From positions 17,609 to 81,608 of the forward strand of contig JAXHVA010000007.1 of assembly GCA_034189035.1 (NCBI GenBank): a stretch of 64,000 bases of DNA. Reading direction: 5' to 3'. This document shows positions 51,738-60,875 of this stretch, one piece after another (positions within the stretch are counted from its first letter, which is position 1; every line of letters begins with the position of its first letter). This stretch comes from JAUXFK01 sp034189035 (GTDB lineage: Bacteria; Desulfobacterota; UBA8473). The notes beneath the pieces are model-generated. The model had not been told where the DNA came from. It did not search any database and saw only the letters and a program-made list of their open reading frames with translations. Both the position numbers and the translations under genes were made by a program.

Positions 51738-53729
51738 ATGAATGGGTATATCGGAAAGAATCTATTTGTCGATCTTACGAACGGAGAATTTGTAGAAGAA
51801 CAGATGCCGGAAGAGATTTACAGAAAATTTATAGGTGGGTATGGTATAGGCGTAAAAGTCTTATATGAAAAGATAAAAGCCGGTATTGACCCTTTGGGAG
51901 AAGAGAACATCTTGGGATTTATTACCGGCCCTTTGACCGGGACGGGTGCTTTCGGTAGCGGGAGATATATGGTCGTAGGGAAATCGCCCTTAACAGGTGG
52001 TTGGGGTGACGCAAATTCCGGAGGGCATTTTGCCCAATCATTGAAACGATCGGGATATGACGCTGTATTCTTTATTGGTAAATCTGAGAAACCCGTTTAT
52101 TTGGTTTTAACTGATGAGGTTCGAGAACTGAGAGAAGCAGGCCATATTTGGGGAAAAGACGCGGTTGAAACAGATGATATTATTCTAGAAGAGCTAAAAG
52201 ACAAAAAGTTCAATGTTGCCTGTATAGGGCCGGCTGGTGAGAACCTCTCTTTGATCTCAGGTATTGTAAACAATAAAGGTCGGATCGCTGCAAGGTCTGG
52301 ACTGGGAGCTGTCATGGGATCAAAGAATCTTAAGGCAATAGCGGTTAAAGGAACTTGTAGGGTTCAGGTATCAGATCCGAACAAGTTAAAAAAGCTTAAT
52401 GCGGAAATACGACCTTTATTTGAGCAGCGGCCTTCGAGGATTATGAATTTCTTGACAAAGGCAATGACTCCTTTGCTTCCTTATCTTGTGAGATTAAAGG
52501 TCCCACTCCCTCCTCCGGATCAAAAACTGGTTGCCCAATTATTCTCTGACTATGGAACATGCAGTTTTGTAGGTCCGTCTTCAGAGATGCAGGATTCCCC
52601 CATAAAGAACTGGTCAGGTATAGCATACAAAGACTTTCCAATGAGGACAATGTCATCAAAGATCAGTGATGACAATATTATAAAGTATCAGAAGAAGAAA
52701 TTTGCTTGCAGCTCTTGTCCTGTAGCTTGCGGCGGTATCGTGGAAATGAAAGAGGGGAAGTATCCGCTCAAAGAATCACACAAGCCAGAATACGAAACCA
52801 TAGCTGCCTTTGGCAGCGCAATCCTAAATGATGACATTGAAATTATCTTTAAAGCGAATGATATGTGCAATAGGGCTGGTATTGATACCATATCAGCGGG
52901 GGGAACGATTGCATTTGCCATTGAATGTTACGAAAATGGTCTGATTTCCAAAGAGGACACGGACGGGCTAGAACTAAAATGGGGCGGGACAGACTTTGTA
53001 TTGAAGTTACTCGATAAGATGATTAAGAGGGAAGGTTTTGGCGATGTGCTGGCTGATGGATGTAAGGTAGCTTCGGAGAAGATAGGGAAAGGATCAGAGA
53101 GGTTTGCTATGCATGTAGGTGGGCAGGAAGTACCAATGCATGATCCACGGCTTAATCCCGGTTTTGGAACCACCTATGTATCTGATCCAACACCAGCAAG
53201 ACATACCCAGGGGGGATTAGGTTATGAGGAAATGGGGATAGGACTTATGGATGAGAAACTCCTCTCTAAATACAACCTTCCGAAACAGAAGAAATACGAA
53301 TACCACAATAAGGGTAAGAAGAGTGCCCTGGTAAGTAGTTATAGCCAAGTCATAAACTGTGCTGGTCTTTGTGTCTTTCACTTTCTCATTGTTCCTGATT
53401 ACCCGCTTATGGACTATTTAGAAGCAGCCACTGGGTGGAATTTTACCCCCGAGGAGTTGATCATCACAGGAATGAGGATTCAGACCATGAGGCATCTTTT
53501 CAACCTAAGAGAGGGGATCACGCCCAAGGATTTTGTCTTACCCGACAGAATTCTTGGTAAACCTTCCCTTGCTGAGGGGCCTCTCAAAGGGATAACCATT
53601 GATATAGATACCTTAAATTCAGAGTATTATAAAGGTATGGGATGGGATGTTATCACAGGGATGCCCACTGAGGAAAAGATGAAAGAGCTGTCTTTGGATG
53701 TTTACGCTGAGAGTTTGAAATCATCGTAA
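51738..53729 (+). CDS. aor: Tungsten-containing aldehyde:ferredoxin oxidoreductase
   Basis: A 663-residue AOR-family enzyme that oxidises aldehydes to acids with ferredoxin, using a tungsten-bispyranopterin and a [4Fe-4S] cluster in the cytoplasm. The start MNGYIGKNLFVDLTNGEFVEE, the pterin-binding GPLTGTGAFGSGRYMVVGKS and the cluster ligands Cys324, Cys327, Cys331 (CSSCPVAC) and Cys545 (CAGLC) are all present. GGQEVPMHDPR is another family block. Nearly full length. It is followed 15 bp later by a MoaD-like gene, a common arrangement. Transcription is probably controlled by the operator and attenuator just upstream. Substrate specificity cannot be read. Confidence 0.93.
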   Translation: MNGYIGKNLFVDLTNGEFVEEQMPEEIYRKFIGGYGIGVKVLYEKIKAGIDPLGEENILGFITGPLTGTGAFGSGRYMVVGKSPLTGGWGDANSGGHFAQSLKRSGYDAVFFIGKSEKPVYLVLTDEVRELREAGHIWGKDAVETDDIILEELKDKKFNVACIGPAGENLSLISGIVNNKGRIAARSGLGAVMGSKNLKAIAVKGTCRVQVSDPNKLKKLNAEIRPLFEQRPSRIMNFLTKAMTPLLPYLVRLKVPLPPPDQKLVAQLFSDYGTCSFVGPSSEMQDSPIKNWSGIAYKDFPMRTMSSKISDDNIIKYQKKKFACSSCPVACGGIVEMKEGKYPLKESHKPEYETIAAFGSAILNDDIEIIFKANDMCNRAGIDTISAGGTIAFAIECYENGLISKEDTDGLELKWGGTDFVLKLLDKMIKREGFGDVLADGCKVASEKIGKGSERFAMHVGGQEVPMHDPRLNPGFGTTYVSDPTPARHTQGGLGYEEMGIGLMDEKLLSKYNLPKQKKYEYHNKGKKSALVSSYSQVINCAGLCVFHFLIVPDYPLMDYLEAATGWNFTPEELIITGMRIQTMRHLFNLREGITPKDFVLPDRILGKPSLAEGPLKGITIDIDTLNSEYYKGMGWDVITGMPTEEKMKELSLDVYAESLKSS

Positions 53730-53744
53730 AAGGAAATTTTCAAA

Positions 53745-54017
53745 ATGGCAGAAGTAGATATTCAAGGGATTTTTGGAAGCCGCTTCCTGAAGGAAAGCTT
53801 TACAATTAACATTAAAGAAAAGGCTTCCATTAAAAAGGTGTTTAAAAAGATAGATAAGCATTTGAAGGTAAGGTTTTTCAGGAAGCACCTTAAAAAATTG
53901 CCCAAGGGAGTTGTAATCTTAGTCAATGGGCAACCGATTCGCTCTCCTTTAAAAGACAGAGTTTTAATAAAGGATAGCGATCAGATATCTATTTTGAGGA
54001 TACTTGCTGGAGGTTAA
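53745..54017 (+). CDS. MoaD/ThiS-like ubiquitin-fold protein
   Basis: A 90-residue sulfur-carrier-type protein with a beta-grasp pattern. It ends in LRILAGG, the Gly-Gly tail that is adenylated and thiocarboxylated in MoaD and ThiS. Its position right after the aldehyde oxidoreductase gene suggests supply of dithiolene sulfur for the tungstopterin cofactor. The long basic middle (KKVFKKIDKHLKVRFFRKHL) is unusual for MoaD. No moaE or moeB is adjacent. Confidence 0.8.
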   Translation: MAEVDIQGIFGSRFLKESFTINIKEKASIKKVFKKIDKHLKVRFFRKHLKKLPKGVVILVNGQPIRSPLKDRVLIKDSDQISILRILAGG

Positions 54018-54055
54018 TAATAACGGTTTTTCATTATTTAAAGAGGGGGATATCT

Positions 54056-54856
54056 ATGGGAAAGATGACAATCCTGGACTTGCAGAGAATGAAATATGAG
54101 AGAAAAAAGATAACGATGCTGACTGCTTATGATTATCCTACTGCCAGGATTCTTGATAGCTGTGGAGTGGATATTATACTCGTTGGTGATTCAGTGGGAA
54201 ATGTTATTCTAGGAGAGGAAAATACCCTGCCGGTATCTGTTGAAGACATGATTCACCACACCAAGGCAGTTACTAGAGGTGCTAAAGATTCGCTTGTTGT
54301 TATAGACATGCCGTTTATGTCATATCAGATAAGTACTCGGGATGCTAAAAGAAACGCAGGACGGATGATTAAAGAGAGCGGGGCCGAGGCAGTTAAGCTT
54401 GAAGGAGGGACGAATATGGAGGATACGATCAAAGCTATTACAGACATAGATATACCTGTAATGGCACATATTGGTTTAACACCCCAGTCAGTCCATCGAA
54501 TGGGAGGCTACCGGGTTCAAGGAAAAGAGGATAAGCAGAGAGAAAAACTTACGGAGGATGCACTAGCAGTAGAAAGGGCAGGGGCCTTCTCCGTTGTTTT
54601 GGAAGTAATCCCCAGTAAGCTGGCACATGAGATTACTGAAAAGCTGAAGATACCAACTATAGGTATTGGCGCGGGTGTAGACTGTGACGGTCAGGTATTG
54701 GTAATTAACGACTTGTTAGGACTCTCCGGTGAATTTCGACCGAAGTTTGTAAAAAGATATGTCCAAATGGAAGAGTTGATCTCAAAGGCCGTAAAGGAAT
54801 ACATTTCTGAAGTAAGGGCTGAGGCGTTTCCCGGTGAAGAACATAGCTTTCAGTAA
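54056..54856 (+). CDS. panB: 3-methyl-2-oxobutanoate hydroxymethyltransferase (PanB)
   Basis: The first step of pantothenate synthesis, adding a hydroxymethyl group from methylene-tetrahydrofolate to ketoisovalerate. The 266-residue protein has ITMLTAYDYPTARILD, ILVGDSVGNVILG, VKLEGGTNMEDTI, HIGLTPQSVHRMGGYRVQGK and IGIGAGVDCDGQVLVINDLL, covering the metal and substrate sites. It leads panB-panC-panD, with about 39 bp after the MoaD-like gene. GAGGGGG lies upstream of the ATG. Confidence 0.96.
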   Translation: MGKMTILDLQRMKYERKKITMLTAYDYPTARILDSCGVDIILVGDSVGNVILGEENTLPVSVEDMIHHTKAVTRGAKDSLVVIDMPFMSYQISTRDAKRNAGRMIKESGAEAVKLEGGTNMEDTIKAITDIDIPVMAHIGLTPQSVHRMGGYRVQGKEDKQREKLTEDALAVERAGAFSVVLEVIPSKLAHEITEKLKIPTIGIGAGVDCDGQVLVINDLLGLSGEFRPKFVKRYVQMEELISKAVKEYISEVRAEAFPGEEHSFQ

Positions 54857-54922
54857 TCTTATTATGTTCTTCTATTCTTTGCGTAATATAACTATTTTGT
54901 ATTTTTTTATTAAATTGGGTTA

Positions 54923-55777
54923 ATGATGAAGATAATAAAAACTGTCAAAGAGATGCAAGGATTTTCTAAGAGATGTCGTTCAGATGGGAAGATCATTGCC
55001 TTTGTTCCGACTATGGGGTTTCTCCACCAGGGCCATCTTCGGCTAATGGAAGAGGGGAGAAGGGTTGGTGATGTTTTAGTAATTAGTATATTCATCAATC
55101 CAACTCAATTCGGAGAAGGGGAAGACTTTGAAAGATATCCAAAAGATTTTTCAAGAGACACTGACCTAGCGCAGAAAGTAGGAGTTGATGTTGCCTTTTT
55201 TCCTTCTTCATCGGATATATATCCAAAAGAATATCAAACATATGTCAATGTAGAACAAGTAACCAGGAATCTGTGCGGTCTTTCCAGACCTGGTCATTTC
55301 AGGGGGGTAACAACAGTAGTTGCAAAGTTATTCAATATTGTCATGCCACATATTGCTCTATTTGGGCAAAAGGATTTTCAGCAATTAATAACTATAAAGC
55401 GGATGGTAAGAGACTTAAGTTTTGACATAAAGATTATGGGGATCCCTACTGTTCGAGAGGAGGATGGGCTGGCGATGAGTTCAAGAAATACTTATTTAAA
55501 ACCTCAAGAACGCGAGGCTGCCTTATGCCTATATAGATCAATATGTAAGGCAGAACACCTGTTCAAATCAGGCGAAAACAATGCTGATAATATCCTAAAA
55601 GAAGTAACGAGGATAGTTAAGGCTGAAAACCTAGCTAAGATTGAATATATTAAGATATGCGATGTAAATACACTTCAGGATATTGAAAGAATCGATACAG
55701 AGGCTGTTTTAGCAATGGCAGTGATGATTGGCGAAACGAGGCTGATTGATAATCTGGTCTTTGAATATCCGAGATGA
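54923..55777 (+). CDS. panC: Pantothenate synthetase (PanC)
   Basis: ATP-dependent ligase joining pantoate and beta-alanine. The 284 residues have VPTMGFLHQGHLRLMEEGRR, with the HxGH nucleotide motif, SIFINPTQFGEGEDFERYPK, FGQKDFQQLITIKRMV and the KMSKS-like region MSSRNTYLKP. Length and order are normal. It is 66 bp after panB, and its end lies 28 bp before panD. Confidence 0.96.
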   Translation: MMKIIKTVKEMQGFSKRCRSDGKIIAFVPTMGFLHQGHLRLMEEGRRVGDVLVISIFINPTQFGEGEDFERYPKDFSRDTDLAQKVGVDVAFFPSSSDIYPKEYQTYVNVEQVTRNLCGLSRPGHFRGVTTVVAKLFNIVMPHIALFGQKDFQQLITIKRMVRDLSFDIKIMGIPTVREEDGLAMSSRNTYLKPQEREAALCLYRSICKAEHLFKSGENNADNILKEVTRIVKAENLAKIEYIKICDVNTLQDIERIDTEAVLAMAVMIGETRLIDNLVFEYPR

Positions 55778-55805
55778 TACTTTATTCGCGGGAGGAAAAG
55801 GCAAA

Positions 55806-56159
55806 GTGCAGAGAATCATGTTAAAATCCAAGATACACCGAGCAAGTGTAACCGATGCAAATCTCGATTATGAAGGGAGTATAACTATCGACTCGGTACT
55901 TATGAAAGATGCTGATATAATACCTTATGAAGCGGTTCACATCTATAATATCACAAATGGAGAACGTTTCGAAACATATGCTATTCAAGGGAAGGAAGAC
56001 TCTGGGACAATCTGTCTCAATGGGGCTGCTGCCCGAAAGGCGTGTGTTAATGACCTCATAATAATCGCAAATTATGCTAACTTTAACGAAGAGGAGGCAA
56101 AGACCCATAAACCTTCTGTTATTCTTGTAGATTCCAATAATAGGAAGATAGTGAAGTAG
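55806..56159 (+). CDS. panD: Aspartate 1-decarboxylase (PanD)
   Basis: A pyruvoyl enzyme that makes beta-alanine for PanC. I start it at the GTG at 55806, preceded by GGGAGG at 55790-55795. The 117-residue proenzyme then begins VQRIMLKSKIHRASVTDANL, the standard PanD N-terminus. The self-cleavage site Gly24-Ser25 falls in YEGSITID exactly where expected. An upstream frame from 55746 overlaps panC and is not needed. NGAAARKACVNDLIII and Tyr/Thr residues of the active site are present. It completes the panBCD set. Confidence 0.94.
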   Translation: MQRIMLKSKIHRASVTDANLDYEGSITIDSVLMKDADIIPYEAVHIYNITNGERFETYAIQGKEDSGTICLNGAAARKACVNDLIIIANYANFNEEEAKTHKPSVILVDSNNRKIVK

Positions 56160-56298
56160 TAAAAAGATAACCTTCTTTTTGATATCCTACCCAATTTTTT
56201 CCTTTTATTTTGGCAAAAAAAAACGAAGAGGAAAAGGTGTGAATATCTTTGGAGTAATTTCGTATATTTGAATAATTTTTGTCTTTGCTGTAACGATG

Positions 56299-56455
56299 AG
56301 CCTTTTGAAAAGAGTCGAAAAAAATAGTAATCAAATCGTAATCTGTTTAAAACTCTTATTTTTCTCACTCTTTTTCTTAACTCATAGAGACGCACAGATT
56401 GTACACACATTAAAAAATTAAACACCATTGACGCTTGCTGAACTTTTCTATTTTA
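56299..56455. repeat. Dispersed palindromic repeat, copy E (degenerate, centre deleted)
   Basis: CCTTTTGAAAAGAGTCG at the left matches the outer flank of the family, TCAAATCGTAATCTGTTTAAAACTC matches the left arm in part, and ACACATTAAAAAATTAAACACC with GACGCTTGCTGAACTTTTCTATTTTAT (read in pieces) matches the right arm and flank. The central hairpin is mostly lost. It occupies the middle of the 606-bp gap between panD and the DUF502 gene; the rest of the gap is AT-rich with no gene seen. Confidence 0.5.
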
Positions 56456-56765
56456 TTATGATTATTAAGATAAATTGAAAATAACTTGGTCGCATGTTCC
56501 CTCAAATGTTTACGATTTAGCTTCATTCATTAATGATCATTTACAAGACAAATCAAAGATTTTCGTAAAAGATCACACATATCATTAATTGAGTAACGAG
56601 CTAGAAATCTTAATATTTGACAATAGAAATTGTTAATTCTCTAAGGAGAATTAAATAAATCATTATAGTGTGACGATATATTATTAATCAAAGATGACGA
56701 CTCTTTTTTATAATCTGTTTTCTGCTTTAAAATTGGATATTACGCAGTTGTAAAAGGTACATAAA

Positions 56766-57386
56766 ATGAAAAACCGCATAAAAAATTACTTTATTATGGG
56801 TTTACTCGCAACAATCCCTATTAGTGTAACGATTTACATCCTTAGAGTAATCATTGGTACGATGGATAATATACTACAGATATTACCATCGACCTTTCAT
56901 CCGAATACATACTTATCCTTCCATATTCCAGGTCTTGGCTTGATTGCTACCCTTGTCCTGATATTTATAATCGGAGTTCTTACTCAGAGCTTTCTTGGCC
57001 GAAAGGTAGTATCCATCGGTGAATGGATGCTATCAAAAATCCCCCTGGTTAGAAATATATATATAGCTATCAAACAATTAGTCGGGGCAATCTTTGTACA
57101 GAACTCAAGAGAATTTAAACGGGTCGTAATGGTTGAATATCCTAGAAAGGAGCTATGGGTTATCGGATTTGTAACCGGTATTACTGAAGGAGAGGTCCAA
57201 ACGAAGACAAAAAAAAGGGTTGTTAATGTATTTGTTCCAACAACACCAAATCCTACCTCTGGGTTCTACCTTCTGGTTCCAGAGAAGGATATTATATCAC
57301 TAGATATGACCGTGGAAGATGCTTTTAAATTAGTTGTCTCCGGGGGGATTGTTAGTCCTCCTGAAAAGGGAGAGATAAATCCATAA
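56766..57386 (+). CDS. DUF502 family membrane protein
   Basis: A 206-residue inner-membrane protein with an N-terminal segment (about 9-30), a second near 57-78, and a conserved cytoplasmic or periplasmic domain. The blocks IPGLGLIATLVLIFIIGVLTQ, SKIPLVRNIYIAIKQLV and VFVPTTPNPTSGFYLLVPEKD are typical of DUF502. Function is unknown in the family. It is followed after 77 bp by a cyclic-nucleotide-binding protein in the same direction. Confidence 0.85.
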   Translation: MKNRIKNYFIMGLLATIPISVTIYILRVIIGTMDNILQILPSTFHPNTYLSFHIPGLGLIATLVLIFIIGVLTQSFLGRKVVSIGEWMLSKIPLVRNIYIAIKQLVGAIFVQNSREFKRVVMVEYPRKELWVIGFVTGITEGEVQTKTKKRVVNVFVPTTPNPTSGFYLLVPEKDIISLDMTVEDAFKLVVSGGIVSPPEKGEINP

Positions 57387-57463
57387 GTATCAACGGTTAT
57401 AAAGAGGAATTTCATTTCCGAATGAGCACTAACCAATACCTCAAGTGAGCTAGAGGAGATAAG

Positions 57464-58237
57464 ATGAGTATTGAGGATATCCAAACAAAAAAAGATGATG
57501 ATACGACCAAAGATATTTCAGCTATAGGTGTTAAAATATATAAACCCAAACAAACCATAATAAAAGAGGGAGATAATAACGAATACTTTTTTGTGATTCT
57601 GGAAGGTACTGCAGAGGTATTGCAAAAAGGGAAAGTCATGAGGATATTAAAAGAAAGGGATGTATTTGGGGTTGATGGTTTCTTCTCAAATCATTATTCT
57701 ACAACAACCGTTAGAGCATTGAGTAAAACCCGTATAGCGATCTATCAAATAGACATCATTGATGATATTATTTATTCTAAGCCGCAATTGACCGAGAGAA
57801 TTCTCGCTTCCATCTTGAATCAGCTTGAGCAAACTACCCAGATTGCAGAAGAGAACATTATCATAGAGGGTGTAACAGATCTTAACGAAGTGGTCTATGA
57901 AGATGGTGAGACAATAATAAAAGAGGGAACTACTGGATATGATTTCTTTAGACTTTTAAGGACTGAAGGTGGATTACTGGCAACAAGAAAAGGAAAGAAG
58001 ATAGGAAAGATCGAAAAAACAGGCGAATTTTTTGGAGAGATGAGCTCAATACTGAAGCAGCCTAGAACGGCAACGATTAGTTCCATAGGGACAAGTGTAG
58101 TTCAGGTCTTCTATGGAAATAACCTGAGCGATCTTATTGAGTCCTATCCAAAAGTGGCCAGAAAGTTATTGGATACATTATCCCTTCGGCTAATCAAGGC
58201 AAACAAAACAATCATTGAACTCACTAAAGAAAAGTAA
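57464..58237 (+). CDS. Protein with two cyclic-nucleotide-binding-like domains
   Basis: A 257-residue protein made of two cupin-like cNMP-binding domains. The first spans about residues 28-115 (IIKEGDNNEYFFVILEGTAEVLQ), the second about 140-235 (IIKEGTTGYDFFRLLRTEGG, then FFGEMSSILKQPRTATISSI). The second keeps the GEM...RTATI phosphate-binding-cassette pattern; the first (VFGVDGFFSNHYSTTTVRA) is less typical. There is no DNA-binding helix-turn-helix, so it is not a simple Crp regulator. It may act by protein contact. Its partner is unknown. Confidence 0.8.
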   Translation: MSIEDIQTKKDDDTTKDISAIGVKIYKPKQTIIKEGDNNEYFFVILEGTAEVLQKGKVMRILKERDVFGVDGFFSNHYSTTTVRALSKTRIAIYQIDIIDDIIYSKPQLTERILASILNQLEQTTQIAEENIIIEGVTDLNEVVYEDGETIIKEGTTGYDFFRLLRTEGGLLATRKGKKIGKIEKTGEFFGEMSSILKQPRTATISSIGTSVVQVFYGNNLSDLIESYPKVARKLLDTLSLRLIKANKTIIELTKEK

Positions 58238-58239
58238 AT

Positions 58240-58259
58240 AAGGCTCAATTCGTGAGCTT
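58240..58259 (+). terminator. Possible weak terminator between convergent genes
   Basis: GCTCA / TGAGC with an ATTCG loop, extended by AA/TT over a one-base bulge, is followed by CGGGTTTT. It sits in the 28-bp space between the plus-strand cNMP protein gene and the minus-strand aminotransferase remnant. The stem is short. Confidence 0.3.
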
Positions 58260-58265
58260 CGGGTT

Positions 58266-59457
58266 TTATTGTAACTTTTTTACTGCATTTTCAATCCTGC
58301 CTAGCCCTATTTCAATATTCTCAAATGAAGTCACATAAGAAAGTCTGATATGATTATCGTTACTAAAGGCCTGACCAGGTATCACGGCAACACCTGAATT
58401 TTTGAGCAAAAAATCAGCAAGACCGTCGGAGTTTTTATCTTCTTTCCCTTGAATCTCCTTTCATAAAGGTCTGAAGCTCTGGGGAAGGTATAGAAAGCTC
58501 CCATTGGCTTTAGACATGATATGCCTTCAATAGAGTTTAGTCTTTGAGTCATATACTTTCGTCTTCGATCAAATTCTTCGACCATTATTTTTACAGAATC
58601 TTGAGAATTCATTAATGCTTCTATACTAGCCTTTTGTGCGATAGATGTAGGGTTTGTGGTGCACTGACTCTGAATTTTGCTCATTGCCTCAATTATTTCT
58701 GGTGGGCCTGCTGAATATCCGATACGCCAACCAGTCATATGCATATGCTTTTGAAACTCCATTTACCACTATGGTCAGATCTTTTATCTCTTTACCAAAA
58801 GATGCTATGCTAGTAAATGTCAAATCATCGTAAATGAATTCTTCGTATACCTCATCCGATATAACAATGATGTTATCTTTAATGGCGATTTCTGCAATCT
58901 TTTTGAGCTCTTTAGGGGTGTAGACACTCCCCGTAGGATTTGATGGGCTATTCAGTATGATTGCCTTTGTCCTGGAAGTAATTGCAGCTTTCAGCTCTTC
59001 AGGTAATATCTTAAATGAATTCTCTTCACTGGAATGTACAATTATTGGAGTAGCATTGGCTAAAAGGACAATGTCAGGATACGATACCCAACAAGGAGCC
59101 GGGATTACCACTTCATCCCCTTGGTTAAAAAGGGCCTGAGCAATATTATAGAGGGAATGTTTTGCCCCATTGGAAACGATGATCTGTTTTCTTTCATAAG
59201 TCAGGCCATTTTTCTTTTGGAATTTATGGATTATTGCATCCTTCAGTTTCTCAATTCCGTCTACAGGGGTATACTTGGTAAAACCATCATTAATGGCCAT
59301 AAGAGGCATCTTTTATATTCTGGGGTGTATCGAAGTCAGGCTCTCCTGTCCCGAAAATTATGATATCGACACCTTTTGCCTTAAGTTTCTTTGCTTTGGC
59401 GAAGAGAACCATAGTTGGTGATGACTTTATATCAATAACCCTTTGTGCCAAAATCAT
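58266..59457 (-). pseudogene. Aspartate aminotransferase family gene broken by three frameshifts
   Basis: The full class I aminotransferase can be read only by changing frame three times. Segment 1 from the ATG at 59457 gives MILAQRVIDIKSSPTMVLFA to FGTGEPDFDTPQNIKDA. A shift near 59310 leads to MAINDGFTKYTPVDGIEKLK through NSPSNPTGSVY, SDEVYEEF and VNGVSKAYA. A shift near 58750 leads to MTGWRIGYSAGPPEIIEAM. A shift near 58435 gives DGLADFLLKNSGVAVIPGQA and ends AVKKLQ at 58266. The PLP Lys (VSKAYA) is at the second break. The breaks are not at long homopolymers, favouring real decay over sequencing error, though resequencing is needed. It lies 35 bp downstream of coaD. Confidence 0.85.
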
Positions 59458-59492
59458 GATTTCTTAACTTTCTTTCATACCCTTCGGCAAAT

Positions 59493-59999
59493 TTATTTTT
59501 TATTACTTGAATCCCTGTATTTTGGATACTTCGCTTTTAAATTTCTGTTAACAGCATCGGGTACGAGATCAACCACAGAACCGCCCATACTTGCAACTTC
59601 TTTGATTATTCTGGAGCTGGTATAGAACCACCTGTAACTTGTCATAAGAAATACTGTCTCTATATTTCTGTTCAATTTTCTGTTCATCAATGCCATCTGG
59701 AATTCATATTCAAAGTCGAGTACTGCCCGAAGCCCTCTCACTACTGTATGCACATTGGTTTTGTCTAAATACTCTACTAAGAGGCAGTCGAAAGAGTCAA
59801 TAGTTATACGGGGCTCGTCTTTAAATACCTCGCTTAATATATCTAACCTCTCTTTTATAGTAAACAGATGGGTTTTTAAAGGATTTATGGCAACAGTGAC
59901 AATAAGTCCATCGAAGACATTGAGCGCCCTGTTTATCAAATCAACATGACCGTTCGTCACCGGATCGAATGAACCTGGGTATACAGCAAGTTTTTTCAT
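59493..59999 (-). CDS. coaD: Phosphopantetheine adenylyltransferase (CoaD)
   Basis: The fourth step of coenzyme A synthesis, forming dephospho-CoA. The 168-residue protein begins MKKLAVYPGSFDPVTNGHVD, with the TNGH nucleotide motif. It continues FDGLIVTVAINPLKTHLFT, VVRGLRAVLDFEYEFQMALM and SSRIIKEVASMGGSV with the C-terminal ISSxxIR-like motif. It is the third gene of a minus-strand run dapA-rsmD-coaD; a 270-bp gap without visible genes separates it from rsmD. With panBCD nearby, this gives several CoA-pathway genes close together. Confidence 0.95.
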   Translation of the reverse strand: MKKLAVYPGSFDPVTNGHVDLINRALNVFDGLIVTVAINPLKTHLFTIKERLDILSEVFKDEPRITIDSFDCLLVEYLDKTNVHTVVRGLRAVLDFEYEFQMALMNRKLNRNIETVFLMTSYRWFYTSSRIIKEVASMGGSVVDLVPDAVNRNLKAKYPKYRDSSNKK

Positions 60000-60269
60000 A
60001 GAGTCCCTTTCTTGAAAGAAATAGATTTCACCAGTGCATCATAAATGGCCCTTTTGCTCATTTCTAAATGGATACTGGCTGCTTTTAAATGGCCAATCCT
60101 ACACGGCCTAATCCCACAATGATCAACGTTACATCACATAACATCGACATTCCCAATAAATGAAGTTTGGGGATAAAATCGTATTAATTCACTAAATGGC
60201 AAGAAAAGAGCTGCCTATGCTCTACAGAATCTTGGTTATGACCTTCATTATCCCCTCCTTTTGTTATTG

Positions 60270-60821
60270 TTAATCAATCTCAAAGAACGAGATTAGAGTT
60301 GTACCATACCTTCTTTGATCGGTCAAGGTGAGTCTTTCTATAGTGTCGTTAAGTGGTTCTGAAAGAGAATGTTCAGCGATAATTAACGTGTTATCCTTTA
60401 AGACATTTGATTGAGATATCCTCATCAGAGTTTTTTGAAGCATACCTCTTTTATATGGAGGGTCTAGAAAAATAAGATCAAACTTCTTTTTTCTTATTTC
60501 AAGTATCTTTATTCCTTTGGCGACTGTGGTTCCTATTACCTTTCCCCTGTCGATGAATCCACAGTTTCTTAGGTTTTTCTTTATAACGGATGACGCCTTT
60601 GGGTTACTTTCAATAAAGACGGTGTTCTTTGCACCACGGCTCAATGCCTCTATCCCTAAATTCCCAAACCCTCCAAACAAATCGAGGACTTCTTTGCCCT
60701 CAAATTCTCCAGGGAGTATATTGAAGATCGATTCTTTTATACTGTCGGTGGTAGGGCGCGTTGCCATTCCTTTAACAGAGAGTAGCCTTCTGCCCTTGGC
60801 TTTTCCACTGATAACCCTCAA
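60270..60821 (-). CDS. rsmD: 16S rRNA (guanine966-N2)-methyltransferase (RsmD)
   Basis: A 183-residue SAM-dependent methyltransferase that modifies G966 of 16S rRNA. It begins MRVISGKAKGRRLLSVKGMA and has TRPTTDSIKESIFNIL, the SAM motif VLDLFGGFGNLGIEALSRGA and the catalytic LIFLDPPYKRG. All are RsmD landmarks. rsmD next to coaD is a common arrangement in bacteria. It follows dapA by 54 bp on the minus strand. Confidence 0.94.
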   Translation of the reverse strand: MRVISGKAKGRRLLSVKGMATRPTTDSIKESIFNILPGEFEGKEVLDLFGGFGNLGIEALSRGAKNTVFIESNPKASSVIKKNLRNCGFIDRGKVIGTTVAKGIKILEIRKKKFDLIFLDPPYKRGMLQKTLMRISQSNVLKDNTLIIAEHSLSEPLNDTIERLTLTDQRRYGTTLISFFEID

Positions 60822-60875
60822 GAGCCTCTCACTATGCTGATTAATCTGCGATCGCCTATTTTGTGAGGTGATAAA

